The translations under genes were made by a program, and so were the position numbers. DNA of 64,000 nucleotides, from the NCBI GenBank assembly GCA_950097015.1, contig CATNEN010000039.1, forward strand, positions 9,704,001 through 9,768,000, given 5' to 3'. This DNA is from Macrostomum hystrix (lineage: Eukaryota; Platyhelminthes; Macrostomidae). This document shows, piece after piece, positions 44,744 to 55,000 of the stretch (its first letter is position 1; every line of letters begins with the position of its first letter). The notes beneath the pieces are model-generated. The model did not search any database and had not been told where the DNA came from. It saw only the letters and a list, made by a program, of their open reading frames with translations.

Positions 44744-45317
44744 ATTTAATCCTGAGAGTGAGGCTTCTCAACTTTACTTTAGCCCTGACATCTACTAGAT
44801 TTTTTGCAAAGATAATTCCATGGATTAATGTGACCATGAATGTCCGCTTTTTCTTCCTTTACATTTTATTTGCGATTTGCTTGAAGTGAAAACAATAATT
44901 AATGTGTAATTTAACGATAGCAGTGATTTTAATTCTTAGATTTTTAAATAGAACTTTTGTAAAAGACATGCATATGTTATTTAAAAATTTTAAAATATGC
45001 TACTCGTATTTAGCTAAAATAAATTAGCTAAAAGCAAATTATGAACCGAGTTTCTTTGTTTCATCGAATTTCGTTCTTTTGTAAGCTGCACAACTTTGAT
45101 ATCGATGTTACGACAGAACCATTTAGGTGTTTTGAAATCTCTTTCACAGATATCAGCTAAAATAAAAACACTGAAATATTTATCTGATTGATCCTGGTTG
45201 CTCAGTGTATGTATTTGCTTGTATGTATTTGCAGTCAAATTTATCTGTGATCGGTCAATGCATATTACACACTTGTTCACACTGAGTGGAGCCTGTGTTG
45301 GCCAGTGTAGTCAAAGG
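44744..45317. other. TMEM254 3' region and spacer
   Basis: AATAAA at 45018-45023 is the likely poly(A) signal of the TMEM254-like gene. The remaining sequence shows nothing recognised. Confidence 0.45.
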
Positions 45318-45536
45318 TTATAATAAAAATGTGGCGTCATAGTCAGCCATCATCGGATCTCGCCGAGTATTTATCGAATACTTCATAGCATGCACTATGC
45401 GAGTCAACTCTCGATGCAGATTTTCGGTCCTAGAGAATCGCGATCGCTTCTTCCTCATTTCAATCATCGCTAAAGCTTCGCTATTTTTGGCGCTTGCGAG
45501 GCTGCTGCTACTGGTGTTCCTGTTAAAATATTCCAT
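45318..45536 (-). CDS. Possible small gene, 72 residues, unknown function
   Basis: An uninterrupted ORF begins AAAAATGG, a good start context. Its base composition is more GC-rich and balanced than the flanks. The product starts MEYFNRNTSSSSLASAKNS, has a basic stretch MRKKRSRFSRTENLHRELTR and ends YDATFLL, with no signal peptide or membrane segment. A consensus TATAAATA lies 218 bp upstream on the same strand. I do not recognise a family. It could be a short regulatory protein, or an open frame by chance. Confidence 0.45.
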   Translation of the reverse strand: MEYFNRNTSSSSLASAKNSEALAMIEMRKKRSRFSRTENLHRELTRIVHAMKYSINTRRDPMMADYDATFLL

Positions 45537-45753
45537 TTTTTAAATACTGATATTGTGAACTTCAACGACTACAACTCGAGATTCAGTCGGCAAAGTCAGC
45601 GTGATATGCGGCAGAAACAGCAGCATAATCTTTGGCACCGCAGTGGTCGACCTCATATTTCGATTAGTTAGTTATGTCCTTCGATTGACTTGCTGAGTTA
45701 AACCTGAGCTAAGAGTGATTTGCGTGGGTGTCGAAAAAACAGCCATCTCGGCG

Positions 45754-45761
45754 TATTTATA
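45754..45761 (-). promoter_or_regulatory. TATA box upstream of the 72-codon ORF
   Basis: TATAAATA on the minus strand. Transcription would start near 45725-45730 and give a 5' leader of about 190 bases before the ATG at 45536. Confidence 0.45.
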
Positions 45762-47335
45762 GCGTTAGTGTATGTATGCTTCAGGTATAAAACATCTGAA
45801 TTGATTGGCGCCCCATAGATGCATTCTGTAGCTAGAGATTATGGACGTTCTGTTTTTAGACACCAACTGCTTGTAGGTGCAGATCTCTCTTATAGCATTT
45901 TGCGGACTGCAAGCTTCATTTAGTGGCATTCCTTTTTCAGAGTATCCAGATCCAGATCCGATCCAGAGTATCTTTCGTGAGCTTTTTAAACCGCGGGATT
46001 GGTGTAGCAGAATGGGTTAAACTCCTTTTCCTGGTCGTTATCCAGCTGGCAGTGGGAAAAACTCTAGATCTCCGATCGTGTGGTTTTCTGACTGATTCCT
46101 GTCTAATTCTCTGATAATTGGGATTTATTTTTATTTTGCTGATGCTGAGCACCACGAATCGGCGCTTAAGTGCCTGAGATTGATAAGTGCCTTGGCAACA
46201 CTCCTATACTAGCAGTGTGAAACCCAAGAGTTTGTAATACATCAAACTTGATATGGTAAAGGGGCGCATTATAAATTTATTAAATTCTCATACACGAAGT
46301 GCCACTTTAGCTTCAGCTTCGCGGGTTTTAAAAGCATTGACATTGGGCCTTCCAAAAACTACTCAATGTCAGCCTTTAATGAGGAACTTAAAACGAGATC
46401 TTCAAGTCCTTAGGCCCAACGAATCCCCAAGATGGAAGGGGGTTGAGTGGCTGAGCGGCGGCGCGCGTTCTGCCCTCGCACCAAGCTGCCTGAGCTCGAA
46501 TCTGTGGCAAAGCAGCTCACATTTAATTTTGGAAACGCGCAGTTGTGGAGACAGCAGGACACAGGAGTGGTTTTCGTGCAGCTTACGCCAACGAAGGCCA
46601 ACCTTTAGGGCACAACGCATGATGAGTGTCTACAATTGCCCTTTGTGTTTGTGTGTGCTATGGAATGGGAGCTATATCGCCTCCTCGCTGGCTGGTTAAC
46701 TGTCGCCAAATAATTAAATGTCCGCAGCCTCCCTGCTGCAATTCTTATTACTTTTTATCATCACAAGGGGTACAGCATGGATGTATAGAATTTGCACGAT
46801 GCTGAAAATTTTTTCCATTTCTTTTATCCAGGACCGGATTTCCTAGCCGATAGCTATATGAAGCTGATGATATTCTGTGTTTCATGATTTGCACACCTGC
46901 TTTTACATCCCTATGCATGACAGAGCACTACTACACCATTATGTTTTATTAAGATAATTAGAATGTCTTAGGAGTGTTTTGCATTCTCTGTGTTTTAACA
47001 GCACAGCAGTCAAGCGAAAATTCCGTCCATTTTGGAATACATAGTCTTAAAACATCCCTTTATGTGTGATCGATGTACAAACGTTACTCACCGCAGAGCA
47101 ATTTGAAACTAGCAACATGCAGTTAGCGGTACACCATTAACTGTTCAGTAAAAGATCGAAGATTCTTTTTTGCACAGATTGAAAACTTCTCTCCAATCTG
47201 TACTCCTAATTAATTATCACTATTCCTATGCCTGTAACCCTCATCGAGGTTTTTATGTGAGGACACTGTCTTGCTGCACATTTCCTCCTTATCGAACAAA
47301 CAAAAGGCCGTCTACCACCCCGACCCTCATTCACA
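45762..47335. other. Intergenic region with tRNA-like fragments
   Basis: Near 46441-46515 the sequence GAGTGGCTGAGCGGCGGCGC (leucine/serine-tRNA-like A-box side) is followed by CTGAGCTCGAATCTG (B-box-like), then an unfamiliar body. This may be a second tRNA-derived SINE family. A weaker tRNA-like stretch begins near 45998. No protein gene is recognised. Confidence 0.35.
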
Positions 47336-48047
47336 ATATACCAATATTGATATGCTGCAGAGGGCTGAAACGAGGTAAAACGTCGAGGCGTGTAGCGCCA
47401 AGGCGTTTCACCCATGGAGGAAAGAATAGAATGGAGTGTCAATCTTTTCTATTCTTTCCTCCATGGTTTCACCTCGTTTCAGCCCGAGCAGCCTAAGAAA
47501 CAAAGGGCAGCCCGCCCTCTGCTGTTGTCTATGGTCGAATTCCATATATATGCACAACGCCTCGATGTTTTAGCTCGTTTCAGCCCTCTGCAGCCTATCA
47601 ATATTGTAGTTAGCCTATGCGTATTGAAACGAGGTTGAAACTGACGGCAGCCCGCCCTCTGCTGTTGTCTATGGTCGAATTCCATAGATATGCACAGCGG
47701 GCGGGCCGTGAAACGCGTTTCACGCCCGCTAACTACAATTAAACACCAATATGGATAGGCTGCAGAGGGCTGAAACGAGGTGAAACGCCTTGGCGCTACG
47801 CGCCTGGACGTTTTACCTCGTTTCAGCCCTCTGCAGCCTATCAATATTGGTATATTTCAACCTCATTTCAAAACGCGGTTGTGTTGAAACAACAGGCTAA
47901 CTACAATGGTATCTTGTAGTTAGTGGGCGTGAAACGCGTTTAACGGCCCGCCCGCTGTGCATATCTATGGAATTCGACCATGACAACAGCAGAGGGCGGG
48001 CTGCCGTTAGTTTCAACCTCGTTTCAACACGCGTAGGCTAACTACAA
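47336..48047. mobile_element. Cluster of nested foldback/MITE-like palindromes
   Basis: The outer element 47604-48047 has inverted ends TTGTAGTTAGCCTA...TAGGCTAACTACAA with arms of about 130 bp. Inside it, 47742-47868 is a second inverted repeat with arms around GCTGCAGAGGGCTGAAACGA. A further copy of that second element at 47338-47604 has been opened by other sequence, including the palindrome CCATGGAGGAAAGAATAGAA with its partner (47412-47466). So at least three palindromes are nested or abutting. No protein is encoded. Confidence 0.82.
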
Positions 48048-48773
48048 CATAAACTGTTCCTGTTCAATAGTATTCGCTCGTATATTAAAGTACAACACGC
48101 GCTAGCTTGCTCATTCGCTCGATTTTAGCCTTAGACAACACTCGATTAATGTTAGCCATTGACGACACTGTACCCTCAAATATCGAAATATACTGCCTAG
48201 CCCGGGTCTTCGGATTAAGAGTTACAGTGTTACAGTGTACCACTGCTTAGCACAAAAATTGTTTCTTAAATAAGACTTCTCTCTTGTGCATGGCACTAGC
48301 TACAGCTTGTAGAAAAAATCGTGAGTTTAAAGCTCTCCTTCCAGACCAGATGTTAACTGGAGACTTCCTTGAGTTTAGCAAAAAGCAGAAACTGTGAAAA
48401 TGAAACTGTCGGTGTGTAGATGCTAACTAGGATTCTAACTAGAGACGTCAATGATGTGCACTTGAATATTAAAACGAAAACTGCAATAATAACAGCGTTG
48501 ATAAAGTAAGGAAGAATGTATACGCAAGTGAATGTACATCACTTGCTCGAAACTCTCGCGTGAAGGGCCTAGATTTCCAAGAAATTTATATTTGTTACCA
48601 GAACGAAAAGTTATAAATAGGACAAATAGGCTTGGTGCCAGTTCTTGCGGATAAGCAGAGATAGCTCTCTAAAGCAAACTGCAAATATTTGCTGCAGTTT
48701 TATAATTCGATTCAAGTCTAAGACTGCAAAACTGTACCTACAGTGACTACTAACTATTGTTTTATTGGCCGAA
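48048..48773. other. Region upstream of sacsin
   Basis: No clear TATA box or other promoter element. An acceptor-like AACTGTACCTACAG ends near 48742, about 31 bp before the start codon, suggesting an upstream exon or a spliced leader. Confidence 0.35.
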
Positions 48774-49010
48774 ATGGCCTCAGAATCTGAGGATGACGAC
48801 GATGGCTTGGAATTCTGCGGCCAGTCTGAGTCCCTGACTCGCCGACTAAACAACATCCTCAAGGATTACTCAGATGGCCTCTCCATACCGAAAGAGATCA
48901 TTCAGAATGCTGACGATGCAGGCGCTACAGCGGTGACACTGATCTACGATAGCCGAATGAACGAACTGTGGCGAGAGACAGTCATTGACAAGCGAATGGC
49001 CGAGTGTCAG
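48774..49010 (+). CDS. SACS: Sacsin exon 1
   Basis: The ATG at 48774 (MASESEDDDDGLEF) to the donor TGTCAG/GTAAGT. It carries the first half of the ATP-binding pocket. An in-frame TTG lies 9 bp upstream, but ATG is the natural start. Confidence 0.9.
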
Positions 49011-52000
49011 GTAAGTTAATTTTAATATATGATTTGCTTCAAGCGAACTGCATCTCATCCAATGCAAAAAGCTGCATATTCTAAAAATATTTGAAATGTT
49101 TTACATATGGAAAAATGAGCAGAGCAAAATGTGACATTTAGAACTATAAGGCTGCCATCCAATACTGGGGGGGGAATGAGACAAGGGAGAGATGAGCCGT
49201 CCTTCAAGCTGCTAGCTGTAGGATTTAATTGTTTAATGCTTTGATTTTTCTTGCCTATACTAAACCTTATCCCAGCCGGAGCCGCCTCAGAATCAATCAA
49301 TCAGTTGGTCAATGCTTTTGACGAGCCTTTGAACTTTTTGTGCCGCTTTCCAGTGTTGAGTTTTCCGTGCTAGTTGCAAATTACGTCGAGCATGCCAAGC
49401 GCGAACCACTAACCAACAGTGCATTTGAAAAAAATTGTGTTATAAAAAATCAATAAGTAAGTAAATTTGTGCAAGCGACCAGCAAACAAACCAAAATTGA
49501 ATGTGCTTATGAGATAAATAACTTCGTCCGGCCATTGCAGTGAATAATGTCACAAGCGCCGCCGATACCACTGATCTTGTCACCACAGCAAGCAACAGAT
49601 AAGTAGTAGTGTAGTAGTAGTAGTTGTAGTAGTAGTAGCAGTAGTAGCAGTAGTAGTAGTACAAGTAGTAGTAGCAGTAGTAGCAGTAGTAGTAGTACAA
49701 GTAGTAGTAGTAGTGTAGTAGTAGTAGTGTAGTAGTAGTAGTAGTAGTAGCAGTAGTAGTAGTGTAAGTAGTACAAGTAGTAGTTGTTGTAGTTTTAGTG
49801 TAGTTTTAGTAGTGTAATAGTAGTAGCAGTATTGTAGTAGCAGTAGTAGTGTAATAGTAGTAGCAGTAGTAGCAGTGGAAGTAGTACATGTAGTAGTACT
49901 TGTAGTAGTAGTAGTAGTGAAGTAGTATTGGTATTATTTGTAGTAGTAGTAATAGTACTTTAGTAGTAGTAGTAGGTTGTAGGGTTGGTTAGGGCGTCGG
50001 ACTCACAACTTGAAGGTCGGGGGTTCGATTCCCGACTCCACTGAATTAATTTGTGTCCTTTAGCAAGACACTTAACTCTGCATTGCTTCAGTTCACCCAG
50101 CTGTTAAATGGGTACCAGCATTAGCTGGGATAATTGAAGGTGGGTGTGGCGTCCCCCCAGTCCATGGACTGAACAGCTGTACGCAGCCTTCAGATGCGCC
50201 GCACATTAACTGCGGCTGCGCTGTCGGCTGCACATCTGACCCTATTGGGACAGGTGTAATCAATTATTATAAATATTATTATTAATTAAATTATAAATTA
50301 ATTATATAAGTACTGTTGTAGTAGTAGTAAAGTTGTAGTTATAGTAGTACTCGTTGTAGTTGCCAGTTGGAACGTAAAACATAATTGTTTTAGGGGTTAT
50401 AACAGCAGATTCAAAATGTTGAAAATAAACAAAAAAGCAAGATAAAAATTAAAGTGTGATTGACACAGGAAAGCAACAAAAGTAAAATACCACAGCTGAG
50501 GGAAAAGCTGAGAAAAAGAAACTGAGAAAGAGGGGGAAGAAAAATGGGAGGACGCAAGGACGGAGAAGAAAGATCTAAAATTAGGATGCAAATTCAAACT
50601 GTATACAATTCGCCTACTCATAGTAGAGATACAAGAGTTTGAACCAAATCTCTTACAAAGCGCGCATACAAAAGCTTAGACCATTCGTGAGACAGTAAAA
50701 ATACGTTATCTAGCTCGAATGTACGACCAGTTGTGCATGGGAACCTGTGTGAGTGCCTAGTTGGTTGTCCCCACAATCCCGACGCGCAACAAAATATACA
50801 ACAGGTGCTGCAAAAGTTTCCAGACTGGTGTTCCTGACACAGCACTTTATCGGAGCTGAGTGACAATTGACCCATTGACCAATTGGGCGCTTGTGAACTT
50901 ACGTGTTGAAATTATTTTTATCATTATTAATTAACGCGCACGCCAGCTATGGGTGCTGATTATTTTTTATTTTATATATTTTTTACATTTTTAGTGCTCA
51001 AATTTGACATGGCTGAGACAACCTCAGCGTGCTCGACAGCCAAATTGAGGTGGCATTTTTTGTTAGCACGCACGATTTCTCGAGAATATGAATCGGCCAA
51101 AAGAACACTCAGAATTCGTACACTACTCGTACAATATTCGATTAAACCACTCAGATAATGTTGCAAACCCCTATTCCACAGGGGCCGTGTCTCTGGGCTC
51201 ACAACAATGCCCAGTTCACTGACGCCGACTTTAAGAATCTGCTCAGCCTGGGCGGCGCTACCAAGGAGAGGCAAGCGGCCAAGGTAGGCAAGTTCGGCCT
51301 CGGCTTCAACGCTGTCTACAATCTGACGGACGCACCAGCTGTTCTAAGCGGCAGCTGGCTGCAGCTACTCGATCCACACGGCGAAAAGCGCGGCTGCGGC
51401 TTCCTCGAACAGGTGAGTCGATTAGATTTGAGTCGGGGTTTATTAGTCCAGGATATACTAGAGCTGTATGCATCAATGTGAGCTATACTAGTTCCTGAAG
51501 TAGATCAATGTGAGCTATGCCAGTTCCTGAAGTAGATCAATGTGAGCTGTACCAGTTCCTGAAGTAGATCAATGTGAGCTGTACCAGTTCCTGAAGTAGA
51601 TCAATGTGAGCTGTACCAGTTCCTGAAGTAGATCAATGTGAGCTATACCAGTTCCTGAAGTAGATCAATGTGACCTATACCAGTTCCTGAAGTAGATCAA
51701 TGTGAGCTGTACCAGTTCCTGAAGTAGATCAATGTGAGCTATACCAGTTCCTGAAGTAGATCAATGTGAGCTGTACCAGTTCCTGAAGTAGATCAAAACT
51801 TCAGTACCTGAACTTCGTTAGTTTAGCAGTCACTTATGTAGAGCTGTGGGTATGAAGGAGATCACTCTTTGGTGTTTACTACTTTTTTCTCTTGCACAGC
51901 TGGAACTTTTTGCCCTGATCGACTATTGAGACATCGCCATGCCTCTTTCATTCTTTGAAAAAGCTGATTTCTATATTCACGCCCCCTCCCGCCCCAGATG

Positions 52001-55000
52001 TATCGTCAGAGAGGCGAGAGGAACACCGGCCTCAGGCTGAACTTCGCCAAGCAGGAGGGCTGCCGCATCCTGAGAGACTATCCGCACCAGTTCGCGCCCT
52101 TCAATGGTGTCATGGGCTGCGGTCAAGACCTTAGCGCCGGGCCCTATCCTGGAACACTTATCCGTTTACCCTTGAGAACACCAGAGCAAGCGATGCAGTC
52201 CAAAATCTGCAAGCGCGCCTATGGAGAGGCCGACGTGCAAGACCTGCTGGTCAAGACTGCTCAGCAGGCGCGACTTCTCCTGCTGTTCACACAGTCCGTG
52301 TCCAGCTTTCGTCTACTGCATCTGCGCGAAGGCGCGCAGGGTTTAGAAACCGACACACTGCTGGAGGTAGAGCGCAGGGTGACGGAGTGCATCCGGCCAC
52401 TGCCCGGAACCGAATCCAGTGACTTGCCTGCTCAGACTCGAGTGCTGGTTGCAGCCGTCGGCTATTTGAAAGACGAAAAACACGTCCTCAGTGGTGGAGG
52501 CGACGGGAGTTTTACTGGAGAGTATCGAATTCGCATTGACTTAAAGGTGAATCAAGAGGCCGCCCAGCGAGTGGGCATTGATGCCCGAACCGCTAGAACA
52601 GGCTCTGAACAGTGGATGCTCAGTGTCGCACTCGGCTCCGACGAGTCGCTAGAGATGTCGCGTCAAGGCCACGGTGTGAGCGCACCAGTTGCCAGCGTTG
52701 CGATCCGGATCTCAGTTGAATGCAACTCGCCAGTTGTGTCTGCCGACCGCGGTGTTGCCTTTTGTTTTCTGCCGCTACCCATTGAATCTCCCCTGCTCTT
52801 CCACATTAACGCCGCCTTTGCTGTGACGTCGAGCAGGCGCCACTTGGAGGAGGCAACGATGGATGAAGCTGACGGTCGCTGGCACCCAGGCCGCTGGAAC
52901 GCTGCTCTCTTGCGCGAGGCCGCCTGTGCTGCGCTTGTTAATGCGCTGCAGCGACTGGCCGCCAACAATACTCCCAAAGCGCCCCTAATCTGGCCGCTGC
53001 CAGATACGGTGGGCCGCAACTGGCGTTACCTGGTCGACAGCTTCTACAATACTGTCTTTTCCGAAGCTGCTGCAGCTCCGTGCATCTTCCCTACGACCGC
53101 AGGCTGGCAGCCTATGGCTCGTGTTATTTTCCTTGACGAGTCCAGACTTGGACCAGCCGCTATAGGTGTCACAGCGGCCTCAGCGGTACGTCGCCTCGCA
53201 CGTTCACTGGCACCACCAGGCTGTGGCCTAGTCGAGGGCCTTGCGCCGGGTGTTCAAGAGGCGGCCCAGTGTTTAGGACTAGTTAGAAAAGAACGGCTAT
53301 GGTCTGGTGAGCTTTTTGTTTCCGAATTTCTGAGCCGGCTCGATCAATTGTGGAATTCATCTGAGGAAGAACACTTTTGCTGCGAACAATTCCTAGTCTA
53401 TCTGCTCCAAAGTCTTAATAGGCGTAATGTGACGCCACAGGACCCAACTGAGTGGCTCATGTCAAGTAACATTCGCAGCAAACTCCAATCCAGCAGATTT
53501 CTGCCTGACATGTCCGGTAACCTTCGCCTAGCAAGTGAATTACTGAATCCTGACTGTGCCGCAGCTGCTTTGTACTCTGACACTGATGGCGTCTTTCCAC
53601 GGAAAGACTTTCACGAGCATAATATGCTTGGAGTGCTGACTTCGTTGGGGCTTCGGTCTCAAGTCGACTTTGATGATGTTTTGGAACGTGCGAAGTCAAT
53701 TTGTTCACTGAGTTTACCCGAGGATCGGCTGCAAAGGACACGATCGCTGATGAAATATTTGTCCCTGAACCAAAAAGAGTTTGCTAACCGTCTCGAGGAA
53801 CTGAGTACTGTTGAATTCCTGCCAGCAATGCGAAAGCCGCGAGACTGCACTCTGCATTGGCGCTCTGACGACTATGAACAGAATCAGCTGTTTGCGCCGA
53901 GAAGACTATTCTCTTATGACCGAAAGAATTTAGTGGTTCTTTGCGAGCTTGCGCTCGACGAGTCTGTCCTGAAAGAATATTCATTTTCCTACCGAATCAA
54001 CCTGATACACAGCATCGGTGTTCAGGACAATGTGCCCTGGCAAGTCGCTTGGGAGCAGCTATGGTTAGCAACACAAAATTCTCAAATCGATTGCCGTATT
54101 ATTTGCTTGGATGTCTATCAATACTTGTCTCAGCTCATAAAGAACGATTCTGCTCTCGCCAATGAGCTTAAAAGCAAGCTGGAAGCCAGTGATTCGCAAG
54201 CGATTCTGTACACAGATTCCGGCTTTTTGCAACCCCATCAGGTGTCTTTGAGCAAAATTGATCAGGAGTGCCTGCCGTATCTGCAACGTCTGCCATCTGA
54301 TCTTCGAGACCGTTGGAATCCTGATAAATACATTCCTTTTCTTGATGCAGTAGGTGTCCAGAAAAAATTTGATAGCACCACATACTGCAAAGTGCTCCAA
54401 GAGATGCATCGAAATTACAACGGCAAGCCTCTTTCAGACAGCGATAGAAAGTGCAGCGTAGACCTTTTGACGCGATTGAGTGATCTCAAAGAGGAGATGC
54501 CGGATCCATCTGAGTTCTTTGCACCTGATCAAAATGGTGTCCTAATTCGTTGCTCAGAACTCTGCTTTGGAAGTGTGGCTTGGCTCAGCAAGGAAAATTT
54601 GCACTTCACGCATAAAGACTTGGCTTATGGCGTCTGCGAGAAACTGAAAATTCCAGATCAGAGAAAGCAGACACTGAGGAAGCATCACCTGCCGTTGCCT
54701 TTTGGTCAAAGGGAGGAACTTACAACTCGACTTAATGGAATCCTAAGGGGCTACCCACTGGGCATTGAGATTTTCAAGGAGCTCGTACAGAACGCAGATG
54801 ATGCTGGAGCTTCGAGGCTCCATTTTATTAACGATAACCGCATCCTAAGGAAAGAGAAGGTGCTGAGCGATGAATGGAAGACGCTGCAGGGACCAGCTCT
54901 TGTGATTGTCAATGACACAACCTTCTGTGACGACGACATTGAAGGAATTCAAAAGCTAGGTGTTGGCTCTAAGGGGAGCCAGCCATGGAAGACAGGACAA

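Noticed and set aside
44644-44889. An 81-codon plus-strand frame overlapping TMEM254 exon 4
   Set aside because: It is in another frame from the spliced TMEM254-like product, which explains the conserved residues.
47170-47844. Short open frames in the palindrome cluster
   Set aside because: They mirror one another because of the inverted repeats, and none resembles a transposase.
49975-50050. A functional tRNA gene (valine-like CAC anticodon loop)
   Set aside because: The head is followed by a shared SINE body and an AT tail, and two other copies exist. The acceptor stem does not pair convincingly.
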